A stretch of 62,023 nt of DNA from Candidatus Aphodovivens avistercoris (GCA_018710945.1 DVIW01000037.1:1-62023), one strand, 5' to 3'. Counted from the first letter of the stretch, positions 11,227-19,563 are shown. The notes: generated from the letters alone by a model not told the origin. Made by a program: numbers and translations.

Positions 11227-11843
11227 TGGCCGTCCGTAGAATGTACGCCCGAACCGTCACCGAGAGTGATGACTTCCTCGATCTGCCCCAAGGCGCGCAG
11301 CTCCTTTGGTTTCATGTGGGCATGTCCGCCGATGACGACGGGTTTTTAAATTCGGTGAAACGCGCCATGCGCCTATGCGGGGCGACCGAAAAGGATCTCG
11401 CCGCCCTGGTCGATTCAGGCTTCCTGTTGTCCTTCGATTCCGGCGTGTATCTGATCCGCGATTGGCTTTTGAACAACCAGATTCGGCAGGACAGGTATCA
11501 CGAAACCACCTTCAAGAAAGAGAAATCCCTGGTAGAGATAACCGAAGGGAAGCAATACACCTGGTTGCCAGATGGTTGCCAAGCGGTTGCCGCAGTAAAG
11601 GATAGGTTAGGAGAGGGCAGTCAAGGAGAGGCTAGCCCAGACGAGCCTAGACAAAGCCAGATCAGTCAAGACGAGGCAAGGGAAGGGGGTGCGGGGGAAG
11701 GGAGTCCGCCCCTCACAGCCCCCTGCCCCGAATGCGGGCAAGTATGCGCCGTTGCAAAAGAAGGACACGGACAGCACCTTTGGTGCCCCGACTGCGGCGA
11801 CTTTATGAGCTTCGACGGCTCAGACTTCCAGAAGTTTTACTAG
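11226..11843 (+). CDS. Phage replisome-organizer-like replication protein
   Basis: 205 residues. The N-terminus (about 5-95) shows the pattern of phage replisome organizer N-terminal domains: YARTVTESDDFLDLP, then LLWFHVGMSADDDGFL, then FDSGVYLIRDWLLNN and IRQDRY. These proteins load or recruit replication machinery at an origin. A low-complexity acidic/Gln/Ser linker (about 125-165) leads to a C-terminal zinc ribbon (CPECG ... CPDCG). The ATG at 11226 shares its A with the preceding stop; a longer in-frame extension to 11046 is rejected because it overlaps that gene. This is the best candidate for the element's replication initiator, and the origin is probably nearby. Confidence 0.75.
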   Translation: MAVRRMYARTVTESDDFLDLPQGAQLLWFHVGMSADDDGFLNSVKRAMRLCGATEKDLAALVDSGFLLSFDSGVYLIRDWLLNNQIRQDRYHETTFKKEKSLVEITEGKQYTWLPDGCQAVAAVKDRLGEGSQGEASPDEPRQSQISQDEAREGGAGEGSPPLTAPCPECGQVCAVAKEGHGQHLWCPDCGDFMSFDGSDFQKFY

Positions 11844-11859
11844 AAAGGATTAAACAGCA

Positions 11860-12006
11860 ATGAAAGAAGAACTCACAACCATGCCCCTTATCGTTCACGA
11901 TGCGGCATGCTCGCGCTACTGCAAGATCATCAAGATGCTGGTGGTTTTCGCAGCTGCAGAAGCATTTGCGATAGCCGGAATCGCCGCAGTAGTGACGTTG
12001 TTCTAA
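11860..12006 (+). CDS. Small single-span membrane protein (48 aa)
   Basis: 48 residues from ATG 11860 to TAA 12006. A polar N-terminus (MKEELTTMPLIVHDAACSRY) precedes one hydrophobic segment (MLVVFAAAEAFAIAGIAAVV). AAAGGA lies 11 nt upstream, a little far. It fits snugly between two element genes in the same direction and is likely real. Function unknown. Confidence 0.6.
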   Translation: MKEELTTMPLIVHDAACSRYCKIIKMLVVFAAAEAFAIAGIAAVVTLF

Positions 12007-12017
12007 GGAGAATATAG

Positions 12018-12641
12018 ATGGATTTTGCATTTGAATCTGCCCGAATGGTCAAAGAGGCGATGAACGAGGCCAGGAAGCACGTCGCAGAAGTCGGTTCCGC
12101 ATGCGACGCATGGGATCGCAAGGCCGAATCGGCCCGTAAGGCATTCGATGAGGGGATTTCCACGCGCTCCTGGACCGATTCTCAATGCCAGGCCGCCGAA
12201 GACGGGAAAGAAGAACTCATGAAGGCCAATCGAGAATGGCTCGACGAGGCTTCCGCCGATCTGCGGTCTAGCCTGAAGAAGAAATTCGCATTGGATCTCG
12301 ACAGCCTGGATTCGGCAAAGATGCTGTTCATGGCGAGCGCGTCGTTAAGCATCGAAGAGGTCAATCGGCTTTCGTCGGAGGCCCTTGCATCCGGCGACAT
12401 CGCCCAGCTCCGAATGGTGGAATCCGCGGCTAAGCGCTTGGGCATCCGCTACACCGATCCGGTTCCCGAGCTGATCGATGATCTCGTAGAGGCGTTCGAC
12501 ACGGCATGCGAGTACGCCATCTCCATGTTCCTAGGCAGCGCCCGCGTGACGTACGCGCAGAACGCGCAGGCAATTGAGGATGCCCTCGATGGCAAGCTCT
12601 TGAAAGCGGAGCAGCGCGCGAGCGTTCCGGCAACCGCGTAG
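12018..12641 (+). CDS. Hypothetical helical element protein
   Basis: 207 residues, almost wholly alpha-helical and charged (many Ala, Glu, Lys, Ser), with likely coiled-coil segments around residues 10-110. No signal peptide, membrane span or enzyme motif is seen. AAGGAG sits 8 nt upstream of the ATG. It lies between the replication module and the terminase-small-like gene. A scaffold-like or capsid-interfering role would fit a satellite, but nothing in the sequence shows this. Confidence 0.7.
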   Translation: MDFAFESARMVKEAMNEARKHVAEVGSACDAWDRKAESARKAFDEGISTRSWTDSQCQAAEDGKEELMKANREWLDEASADLRSSLKKKFALDLDSLDSAKMLFMASASLSIEEVNRLSSEALASGDIAQLRMVESAAKRLGIRYTDPVPELIDDLVEAFDTACEYAISMFLGSARVTYAQNAQAIEDALDGKLLKAEQRASVPATA

Positions 12642-12729
12642 TCTCGCAGATTGAGGTTTTCGATGATCGGGAACGCTCTGGGCATTTCGCATTCAACGGT
12701 ACTCTATAAAACCGCGGAAGGTGGCGACA

Positions 12730-12993
12730 ATGACCGATAACCCGTTCGCGCTGCTTGCCGACTACGAGACAACGCAGGCTCTGGCAGTTCTGGAGGCAAT
12801 AGCGCGAGGGTGCACCATTGCGCCCTCTGTGGCCGCCAAAACCGCCGAGACGATGGAAAAGTACCCGAGCCGGTTCTCCGAGGCTCTGGTGGATTCCGAC
12901 GAGCTGCTCATCGAGCTGCACGACTCGTTGCTGACGCCTTCGGAGTACCTTTTCGGACACGGGCTTTCGGAGGAGGCGTGCGAAAATGACTGA
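12730..12993 (+). CDS. Small hypothetical element protein
   Basis: 87 residues from ATG 12730, chosen because GAAGGTGG lies 5-6 nt upstream; a GTG at 12721 is the in-frame alternative. Acidic and helical, no recognisable domain. It overlaps the next gene by 8 bp, so it is translationally coupled to the terminase-small-like protein and may act with it. Confidence 0.65.
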   Translation: MTDNPFALLADYETTQALAVLEAIARGCTIAPSVAAKTAETMEKYPSRFSEALVDSDELLIELHDSLLTPSEYLFGHGLSEEACEND

Positions 12994-13312
12994 ATCCGTC
13001 CAAAAGGCGGGGATCGCCGATGATCTGATCATGGAGGGGCTGCTCGTATCGCCGACGATCAGAGCCGCCGCGTCGTATGCGGAAGTCTCTCCCTCGACCG
13101 TGTACTCCCGCCTTCACGACCCTGTGTTCATGGAGCGTTATCGTGAACTGCAAGCGCAGCGTATGGAGGCTCTGGCGGGTGCCGTAGACAGGCTGGCGCA
13201 GCTTTCGCTGCTCGAGTTGGAGCGAATTATCACGGCGTCGGAGACATCTGACCGCGACCGCATCAGCGCATGCAAGGCGGTGCTCTCCGCAGCTTCCCAA
13301 CGACTCGGCTGA
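12986..13312 (+). CDS. Terminase-small-subunit-like HTH protein
   Basis: 108 residues. The N-terminal half reads LLVSPTIRAAASYAEVSPST, then VYSRLHDPVFMERYRELQ. This is the pattern (set of genes, HTH, tyrosine/tryptophan-R-L-x-D-P-x-F) of phage terminase small subunits and related phBC6A51-type HTH proteins, which recognise packaging sites. The C-terminal helix is rich in Leu and Arg, suiting oligomerisation. There is no large terminase nearby. In phage-inducible islands a stand-alone TerS redirects a helper phage's packaging machine to island DNA, and that is the attractive reading here. A generic DNA-binding regulator is the alternative. GGAGGAGG precedes the start, and a terminator follows. 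Confidence 0.65.
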   Translation: MTESVQKAGIADDLIMEGLLVSPTIRAAASYAEVSPSTVYSRLHDPVFMERYRELQAQRMEALAGAVDRLAQLSLLELERIITASETSDRDRISACKAVLSAASQRLG

Positions 13313-13317
13313 AATGG

Positions 13318-13347
13318 AAAGCGCCCGTTACATTGGGGCGCTTTCTT
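13318..13347 (+). terminator. Terminator after element rightward operon
   Basis: Stem AAAGCGCCC (13318-13326) with GGGCGCTTT (13336-13344), 9-nt loop, then CTTC. It is near-identical to the hairpin at 14401-14430. The reverse strand is also A/T-flanked, so it may also end transcripts of the convergent cargo gene. Confidence 0.85.
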
Positions 13348-13433
13348 CATGTGTCTTATGAAGTGATCGCATTGCGCAGGGTGTCGCATGCTGCATTTCT
13401 CGAATTGCGCAATCGCTAATGGATTGCATCGAT

Positions 13434-14258
13434 TCAGAGCAGCCTATCCCAGCCGGATGAAAGCAGGTAGCCATTTTCATCCCAATAAAGCCTCATACTT
13501 TCAACTTTCTTGACTTTCAGACCGTCGCTCTTGCTTCTTTCAAATAAAGCTTTATGCGAAAGATAATGCGCGGTGATTCCTAGTTCCGCCCTTCCCACTT
13601 CTTCACTTGCCAGGTATTTGATTACGATTGTTAAAGTCTTGCTCGTATCGGCTTTGCTTAGTCTCTCGGGTGGGTTGCTGTAATCAATTTCATCATATTC
13701 GTCGAAGCAGATCGAGGCAGTGATGGGGTATTTCTTTAGTTTGCCCGTCGGGGTAAGCTCATTTACGATTAGTGCAGCGCTTGTGATAACCGCTCTTGAT
13801 GGGTTTGCTTTTCCAGCCGAGGCGAGATTCAGTAAATCGACTAGACGAAGAAATTCAACTTCTGGCCAACTTGCCACGCTTTCCTTGATGTCTCTGCTCA
13901 ATGCTGCGATCTTCCTAATGTCGGCAAGCACTTTCTGCAGATTCTCATTTTCCAGCTCAACAAAGGATCGGTGGGTAAGAATTTCTCCAGTGTCGACGTC
14001 TACGTCCATGTTTTCTTGCAGCAAAACGTTGCTGAAGTCGAATCCGCAAGCGGCCTTAACATCAAGAGCACATCTTTCTCTCGTCGTGACGCTATCGCTG
14101 CACTCATTGTGTACTGTAATCTTCGACTTCGTACCATCAGAAGGGTTGATGAAGTCATCGTTGGCTGGCTTCTGGACCTCAGGCTTTGGTTGCTGTTTGA
14201 ATTTAAAGGGAGAAGCATCGTTCCCCAAACGAGACCGAATCTCACTAAATATCCCCAT
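13434..14258 (-). CDS. Hypothetical cargo protein at right end of element
   Basis: 274 residues, not recognised. The start is ATG 14258 with AAGGAGG 7 nt upstream; an extension to 14282 would place the ribosome site inside the gene. An N-terminal polar, Pro/Lys-rich region (about 1-60) is followed by a mixed alpha/beta domain (about 90-274). No transmembrane or classical nuclease, ATPase or HTH motif is evident. It is monocistronic, convergent to the rest of the element and sandwiched between two nearly identical terminators next to attR, the position where satellites often carry cargo such as phage-defence or host-benefit genes. Function remains unknown. Confidence 0.75.
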   Translation of the reverse strand: MGIFSEIRSRLGNDASPFKFKQQPKPEVQKPANDDFINPSDGTKSKITVHNECSDSVTTRERCALDVKAACGFDFSNVLLQENMDVDVDTGEILTHRSFVELENENLQKVLADIRKIAALSRDIKESVASWPEVEFLRLVDLLNLASAGKANPSRAVITSAALIVNELTPTGKLKKYPITASICFDEYDEIDYSNPPERLSKADTSKTLTIVIKYLASEEVGRAELGITAHYLSHKALFERSKSDGLKVKKVESMRLYWDENGYLLSSGWDRLL

Positions 14259-14400
14259 GTTGTTCCTCCTTGCACGATGCACTAAATTAATTTTATCTAA
14301 TGATGCTTCCCATCAAGCATGCCGTTTTTTCAAGATGCTGCTAAAGACGTAGCACGTCGAACGATGCTTGAGACCGCTTTAAAATGGCTCAGTTAAAAGG

Positions 14401-14430
14401 AAAGCGCCCTCGATTTCGGGGGCGCTTTTT
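14401..14430. terminator. Second copy of element terminator hairpin
   Basis: Stem AAAGCGCCC (14401-14409) with GGGCGCTTT (14420-14428), then TT. It shares GGAAAGCGCCC and the closing arm with the hairpin at 13318-13347, but no rightward gene ends just before it. It may be the original end of the rightward operon, left behind when the cargo gene was inserted. Confidence 0.75.
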
Positions 14431-14431
14431 C

Positions 14432-14451
14432 ATCCGCAAATCACCCGCAAA
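14432..14451. repeat. Putative integrase arm-type site, right
   Basis: ATCCGCAAATCACCCGCAAA differs at one base from 8415-8434 and has the same two CCGCAAA units 11 bp apart. It lies 97 bp inside attR. Confidence 0.55.
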
Positions 14452-14547
14452 CGCACACGGAAACAAGCTCTTTTAGATAGCTTTAGATACTCTTCTCGCA
14501 AACGTAAATACCTGTAAATATCTTTACTGAACTGGTAATACGTGGTT

Positions 14548-14596
14548 CTGGGGGTCAAGGGGTCGCAGGTTCAAATCCTGTCAACCCGACCAGCAA
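14548..14596 (+). repeat. attR, 49-bp direct repeat
   Basis: Exact copy of 8299-8347, a 3' tRNA-Pro fragment (half anticodon loop to CCA plus four bases). It lacks the 5' half of the tRNA, so it is not a functional tRNA gene. Confidence 0.95.
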
Positions 14597-14601
14597 CACA
14601 G

Positions 14602-14637
14602 CAGGCCAGAAGCGAATTCGAGCTTCTGGCCTGTTTT
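14602..14637 (+). terminator. Ancestral tRNA-Pro terminator
   Basis: 12-bp perfect stem CAGGCCAGAAGC / GCTTCTGGCCTG (14602-14613, 14622-14633) followed by TTTT. Before integration it would have followed tRNA-Pro directly. Confidence 0.8.
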
Positions 14638-15074
14638 GCTATTCCGCGCCGACGAACAGCGTAGTCTAAAAACGGTCTAACGGTCGAGCGGTCGCTTTCA
14701 GAAGCTGGACGGCCGCTTTCGGGAGCAGAACGGCCGCTCCCAATTCCGCTTTCCGCTTTCGACGTTCCGTTTCGCGCTAATCCGTCGAAATGCGCGCTAG
14801 CGGTGCACGAAACGCCGGATTAGCGCGAGGGACTTTTTTGCGGATTATCGTGGCGGGCTTTCTATCTGGGGTTTCTTTCCTCGAAATTGTCACGGCCGGC
14901 GTCTTGAGGGCTGCGAAAGGCTGGTTGATCGCGCTAATCTGGAAGAAGTTGCGCTCAGCTTCAAAAAGCGCGTCTCCGGCGATCGGCTGCGGTGAGCCTT
15001 TCCCGCCGCTTCACGGAAAACCCCGTTCGGCTCATCGACGACCCGGACCTTGCGCTTGGGGAAGAGGAGGACAC
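14638..15074. other. Intergenic region with inverted repeats
   Basis: No credible gene. It holds several CGG-C/T-CGCTTTC-like repeats (14680-14760) and a perfect 12-bp inverted repeat CGCGCTAATCCG / CGGATTAGCGCG (14773-14784, 14816-14827). A third partial copy, GCGCTAATC, lies at 14931. The open frame upstream of the DUF1848 start is non-conserved in appearance. Confidence 0.5.
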
Positions 15075-16013
15075 ATGATCATCAACACCGGCGCGCGAAC
15101 CGATACCGTCCAGTACTACGCTCCGTGGCTGCTGCGGCGCTTTGAGGAAGGATACGCGCTCGCGCGCAACCCGCTCTTTCCCAACAAGGTGACGCGCTAC
15201 AAACTGGATCCGGCGGTCGTGGACTGCGTGGTGTTCTGCTCCAAGGACTACCGGCCCATCCTGCCGCGCCTGCACGAGATCGCCGACCGCTTCAACACCT
15301 ACTTCTACTACACCATCACCGCCTACGGACGCGACATCGAGCCGGGTGTGCCGAGCATCGACGAGAGCATGGAGACGCTCATTGAGCTGGCGGAGCAGGT
15401 GGGGTCGCAGCGCATCGCGTGGCGCTACGACCCGGTGCTGCTCACGCCCGCCTACACGTTCGAGCGCCACCGCGAGACGTTTACGCGCATGTGCGACGTG
15501 CTGGCGCCGCACGTGGACCGCTGCATCTTCTCATTCGTGGAGATGTACAAGAAGCTGCGCTTCAACATGCCGGAACTCATGCCGCTGTCCGTGGAGGACA
15601 TGGACGCGCTCGCGGAGATGCTCGGCGGCATAGCGGCAAAGCATGGCCTTCGGCTCCAAACCTGCGGCACCAACGGCGACTACTCGCGCTACGGCATCCA
15701 TTCGAGCGGCTGCCTGACGCTCGAAACCCTGGGCCGCGCCAACGGCGTTGAGTTCCGCACGCTCAAGCACAAGGGAACGCGCAACGGCTGCTGCTGCTTC
15801 GAGAGCCGAGACATCGGCGCCTACGACACCTGCCCCAACGGGTGCCGCTACTGCTATGCCAACAAGGACCACAAGAAGGCCGCCGAGAACTATCGGGCGC
15901 ACGACCCGGAAGCTCCGCTGCTCATCGGCAACCTGCGCCCGGAGGACACGGTGGCCCAAGGCGCGCAGAGAAGCCTGCTCGCCAAGGGCGGCCAGCGGAC
16001 GCTCGGGTTGTAA
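15075..16013 (+). CDS. DUF1848 family protein with C-terminal radical-SAM-like cysteine motif
   Basis: 312 residues of the DUF1848 (PF08902) family, function unknown. The start is ATG 15075 after GAAGAGGAGG. The N-terminus MIINTGARTDTVQYY and LTPAYTFERH belong to the family. Near the C-terminus lies CPNGCRYCYAN, a CX3CX2C arrangement like the Fe-S cluster loop at the start of radical SAM enzymes, but at the end of the protein; an earlier CCCF adds three more cysteines. The TIM-barrel-like rest would then be a permuted radical SAM fold. It is a single gene, not in an operon with the element or ech. Confidence 0.88.
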   Translation: MIINTGARTDTVQYYAPWLLRRFEEGYALARNPLFPNKVTRYKLDPAVVDCVVFCSKDYRPILPRLHEIADRFNTYFYYTITAYGRDIEPGVPSIDESMETLIELAEQVGSQRIAWRYDPVLLTPAYTFERHRETFTRMCDVLAPHVDRCIFSFVEMYKKLRFNMPELMPLSVEDMDALAEMLGGIAAKHGLRLQTCGTNGDYSRYGIHSSGCLTLETLGRANGVEFRTLKHKGTRNGCCCFESRDIGAYDTCPNGCRYCYANKDHKKAAENYRAHDPEAPLLIGNLRPEDTVAQGAQRSLLAKGGQRTLGL

Positions 16014-16276
16014 GCGGGCCGGCCGCGCCGTTCGCCCCGCTCATGGGGCCGCTCGTGCGGCGCGGGCGGGCTGCGGGCACCCTTCACCGAACAAAAGTCC
16101 CCCGCGCAGGGGGCATCTGCGGTCGCGCCGCCCTTCTTTGCTAAAGTAAAGCGATCAGATCAGTAGCGTTTCGTCCGCGAAGCGGATGCCGCAAGGTCGC
16201 ACCGCCTCCCGCCGCAGTGGGAAGCGCCCGCGGCCTTCTTTTCGGGACGCATGCAGGAAGCTAAGGAGGGGTCCTC

Positions 16277-18199
16277 GTGACGATGCTCGGGTTCTTGATA
16301 CTGTTCCCGCTGGCCGTGGGTGCGGTCTTGCTGGCGATCAGGAACAACGCCGCCCGCAACGTGGTGGTGGTGGCCTCGGCGCTGGTCATCGGGCTGGCCT
16401 CCATCTGGCTGGTCGCGCAGGGCCTCAACAGCGCCGCGCCGGCGCGCTTCGCGTTCTCGTCCACGGTCGTTGACGGGCTGTGCACGCTCGTGGGCATCGT
16501 CGTGGCCTGCGTCGTCGTGGCCTTCGGCGTGAAGTACCGCAACGCGCTGGCCGTCGTTCTGGCCGCCGTGCAGCTGGTCGGCTCGCTCGTGTTCGAGTTC
16601 GGCTTTGCCCATGGCGCGCATGTGGAATACGCCCTCTACTACGACCAGCTGACGCTTCTCATGGTGTTCATCATCGGCATCATCGGCTCGGCCATCTGCG
16701 TGTACGCCATCGGCTACATGGAGGACTTCCAGGCGCACGAGCCCGAGGGCGCCCCCGACAAGCGCCCGACGTTCTTCGCGCTGATGTTCGTGTTCCTCTC
16801 CGCGATGTTCCTCATCGTGTTCTCCGACCACATGGTATGGCTGTTCACCGGCTGGGAGGTCACGACGCTGTGCTCGTTCCTCCTCATCGCCTACACGCGC
16901 ACCGAGGAGGCCATCCGCAACGCCTTCCGCCAGATCGTCATGAACCTGCTCGGCGGCATCTCGTTCCTCGTGGCGCTGTACGTGAGCCTGTTCACCTTCG
17001 GCACGCTGTCGCTGTCGGAGTTCCTGGAGCTGGGGCAGGCCTACCCGCAGCTGGCCGTGCTGGCCGTCACGGCGCTGGCGTTTGCCGGCATCACGAAGGC
17101 CGCCCAGATGCCCTTCCACACCTGGCTGCTCGGCGCGATGGTGGCGCCCACGCCCACCAGCGCCCTGCTCCATTCCTCCACGATGGTGAAGGCCGGCGTG
17201 TTTCTGCTGGTGAAGCTCTCGCCGGTGCTCATGGTGTGCCCGGTGCCCAGCGCCCTGCTCACGTTCATCGGCGCCATCACCTTCCTGTTCTGCTCCATCA
17301 TGGCCATCACGCAGAGCAACGCCAAGCGCGTTTTGGCCTACTCGACCATCGCGAACCTGGGCCTCATCACGGCCTGCGCCGGCATCGGCACGCCGGGCGC
17401 GGTGTGGGCGGCGGCGTTCCTCATCCTGTTCCACGCCATCGCCAAGTCGCTGCTGTTCCTGTGCGTCGGCACCGCCGAGCACCACATCGGCAGCCGCGAC
17501 ATCGAGGACATGGACCTGTTGTTCGACCGCATGCCCAGCCTCGCGCGCTTCATGATGCTGGGGATCATGTGCATGTTCATCGCCCCGTTCGGCATGCTCA
17601 TGGCGAAATGGGCCACGCTGCAGGCGTTCACCGAGGCGGGCGACATCGCGCTCGTGCTCACGCTGGCGTTCGGCTCGGCGGCCACGTTCATGTTCTGGGC
17701 GAAGTGGATGGGCAAGCTGGCGGGCATCGCCGGGCAGCCCAAGAACGTGGAGCTGTCGGTGCACTCCAGCGAGTGGGTGCCCATCATGCTGATGGCCGTG
17801 CTCATCGCGCTGGGCTGCGTGGGCCTGCCGCTGATCTCGCTGAATTTGGTGGAGCCCTACCTTTATCTGGTGTTCGGCGAGCTGGCGTTCCCCATCGGGC
17901 TGGACAACCTCATCATCGCCGCCGTGGCGGTCATCCTGATGATCATCATCCTGTTCTCGGGGTTGGGGCACTCCACCGCGCGGCGCGCCAACGTGTACTT
18001 GGCGGGCGTCAGCGTGGACAACAACGAGCGCACGTTCCGCAACTCCCTGTCGGGCGTCACCCAGGCCACCGCGCGCAACTGGTACATGGCCGACTGGTTC
18101 CCCGAGAAGCGGCTCGACTTCATCGGCACCGCGGTGTGCGCGGCGTTCATCGTCGGCATCTACGCCATGGCCGTCTACTTCGCCATCGTGCTGTTCTAG
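16277..18199 (+). CDS. echA: Ech-type hydrogenase membrane subunit A (NuoL-like)
   Basis: 640-residue polytopic antiporter-like subunit of a group 4 membrane-bound [NiFe] hydrogenase, thought to move protons or sodium ions during ferredoxin-H2 electron transfer. About 16 hydrophobic segments are visible. FTGWEVTTLCSFLLI holds the conserved Glu of the NuoL/M/N family. TKAAQMPFHTWLLGAMVAPTP is the quinone-antiporter signature with its conserved Lys, followed by LLHSSTMVKAG. GTG 16277 has AGGAGGGG 6 nt upstream. It is the first of six genes in the order known from Methanosarcina ech (A-F). MrpA- or HyfB-type naming is possible but the operon as a whole fits Ech. Confidence 0.88.
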   Translation: MTMLGFLILFPLAVGAVLLAIRNNAARNVVVVASALVIGLASIWLVAQGLNSAAPARFAFSSTVVDGLCTLVGIVVACVVVAFGVKYRNALAVVLAAVQLVGSLVFEFGFAHGAHVEYALYYDQLTLLMVFIIGIIGSAICVYAIGYMEDFQAHEPEGAPDKRPTFFALMFVFLSAMFLIVFSDHMVWLFTGWEVTTLCSFLLIAYTRTEEAIRNAFRQIVMNLLGGISFLVALYVSLFTFGTLSLSEFLELGQAYPQLAVLAVTALAFAGITKAAQMPFHTWLLGAMVAPTPTSALLHSSTMVKAGVFLLVKLSPVLMVCPVPSALLTFIGAITFLFCSIMAITQSNAKRVLAYSTIANLGLITACAGIGTPGAVWAAAFLILFHAIAKSLLFLCVGTAEHHIGSRDIEDMDLLFDRMPSLARFMMLGIMCMFIAPFGMLMAKWATLQAFTEAGDIALVLTLAFGSAATFMFWAKWMGKLAGIAGQPKNVELSVHSSEWVPIMLMAVLIALGCVGLPLISLNLVEPYLYLVFGELAFPIGLDNLIIAAVAVILMIIILFSGLGHSTARRANVYLAGVSVDNNERTFRNSLSGVTQATARNWYMADWFPEKRLDFIGTAVCAAFIVGIYAMAVYFAIVLF

Positions 18200-18217
18200 A
18201 AAGGGGCGTGCAGGGAC

Positions 18218-19087
18218 ATGCAGGTCTTCATCACCATCCTCGGTTGCATCGGCTTCGCCATCCTGGCGCCGCTCGTCGGGTGCCTTTTGGCCGGCCTCGA
18301 CCGCAAGATCTCCGCGCGCATGCAGGGCCGCGTAGGGCCGCCGCTTCTGCAGCCCTACTACGACGTGCGCAAGCTTCTGGAGAAGGACCACGTGGCCGTG
18401 AACTCGTCTGAGGGCGTCTACATCACCTTCGCGCTGGTGTTCGCCATCGTGGCGGGCGGCATCTTCTTCACCGGTGGCAACCTGCTGATGTGCATCTTCG
18501 TCATCACGCTGTCCAGCCTGCTGTTCATCGTGGCGGCCTACTCGTCGCGCAGCCCCTATGCGGAAGTGGGCGCCGAGCGCGAGACGCTGCAGGTGATGGC
18601 CTACGAGCCCATGGTGCTGCTGATGGCCGTGGCGTTCTTTCTGGCAACGGGCAGCTTCCAGGTGTCGGCCGCCTTCGGGCTGGATGCGCCGGTTATCACC
18701 CAGATCTGGCTGGCTTTTTTGGGCTTTCTGTTCATTCTCACCATCAAGCTGCGCAAGTCGCCCTTCGACCTGTCGTACTCCCACCATGCCCACCAGGAGC
18801 TGGTGAAGGGCGTCACCACCGAGATGAGCGGCCCGACGCTTGCGAAGGTGGAGGTGATGCACTGGTGCGAGTCGGTGCTGTTCCTCGGCTGGACGGGCAT
18901 GTTCTTCCTGTGGGGCAACCCCGTCTCCATCGCCGTGGCCGTGGTCGTGGCGCTGGCGGCCTACTTCTTGGAGATCTGGATCGACAACAACTTCGCCCGC
19001 GTGAAGTGGCAGGCGATGCTCGGGTCGGCCTGGGCGGTGGCGCTGGTGGCGGGCGGCGTGAACATCGGCGTCCTCATGTACCTGTGA
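18218..19087 (+). CDS. echB: Ech-type hydrogenase membrane subunit B (NuoH-like)
   Basis: 289 residues, NuoH/HycD family, about eight membrane helices. It anchors the hydrophilic hydrogenase module to the membrane and lines the coupling channel. Family motifs are present: the N-terminal GLDRKISARMQGRVGPP loop and the conserved acidic loop around AEVGAERETLQVMAYEP. SPFDLSYSHHAHQELVKG matches the E-Y/H-S-x2-H-Q segment. It starts 18 bp after echA and ends 32 bp before echC. Confidence 0.9.
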   Translation: MQVFITILGCIGFAILAPLVGCLLAGLDRKISARMQGRVGPPLLQPYYDVRKLLEKDHVAVNSSEGVYITFALVFAIVAGGIFFTGGNLLMCIFVITLSSLLFIVAAYSSRSPYAEVGAERETLQVMAYEPMVLLMAVAFFLATGSFQVSAAFGLDAPVITQIWLAFLGFLFILTIKLRKSPFDLSYSHHAHQELVKGVTTEMSGPTLAKVEVMHWCESVLFLGWTGMFFLWGNPVSIAVAVVVALAAYFLEIWIDNNFARVKWQAMLGSAWAVALVAGGVNIGVLMYL

Positions 19088-19119
19088 CGGCTCGGACCTG
19101 AGAAACGAAGGAGCGGAAC

Positions 19120-19563
19120 ATGGCATTCGCATCGAAATCGCCGTGGGTCATCCACTACGACGCGTCCAGCTGCAACGGCTGCGACATCGAGGTGCTGGCG
19201 GCGCTGTGCCCGGGCTTCGACGCCGAGCGCTTCGGCGTGATCAACACCGGCAACCCCAAGCACGCCGACATCTTCCTGGTGACCGGCAGCGTCAACGAGC
19301 GCAACATCAGCGTCATCAAGGAGATCTACGACCAGATGGTCGAGCCGAAGGTGGTGGTGGCGTGCGGCATCTGCGCCTGCACCGGCGGCATCTTCCACGA
19401 CTGCTACAACGTCATCGGCGGCGTGGACAAGGCCATCCCGGTGGACGTGTACGCGCCGGGCTGCGCCGTGCGCCCCGAGGCCATCATCGACGCGGTGGTG
19501 CAGGCGGTGGGCATCCTGGACGAGAAGAGCAAGGCGCTTGCCGCCGCGCGGAAGGGGGCCTAG
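19120..19563 (+). CDS. echC: Ech-type [NiFe] hydrogenase small subunit C (NuoB-like)
   Basis: 147 residues carrying the proximal [4Fe-4S] cluster. The four ligands are recognisable: both cysteines of SSCNGCDIE, one in ACGICACTGG and one in PGCAVRPE. The short form, with no distal domains or Tat signal, is typical of group 4 enzymes, which face the cytoplasm. AAGGAG precedes the ATG. It works with the large subunit EchE. Confidence 0.93.
   Translation: MAFASKSPWVIHYDASSCNGCDIEVLAALCPGFDAERFGVINTGNPKHADIFLVTGSVNERNISVIKEIYDQMVEPKVVVACGICACTGGIFHDCYNVIGGVDKAIPVDVYAPGCAVRPEAIIDAVVQAVGILDEKSKALAAARKGA

Noticed and set aside
14548..14596. Second tRNA-Pro gene at the right att site
   Set aside because: Only the 3' part from the anticodon loop is present; no acceptor 5' strand or D-arm.
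16160..19132. 990-residue open frame antisense to echA and echB
   Set aside because: Shadow of two well-supported membrane-protein genes; composition (His, Arg, Gln, Asp) is typical of antisense frames.
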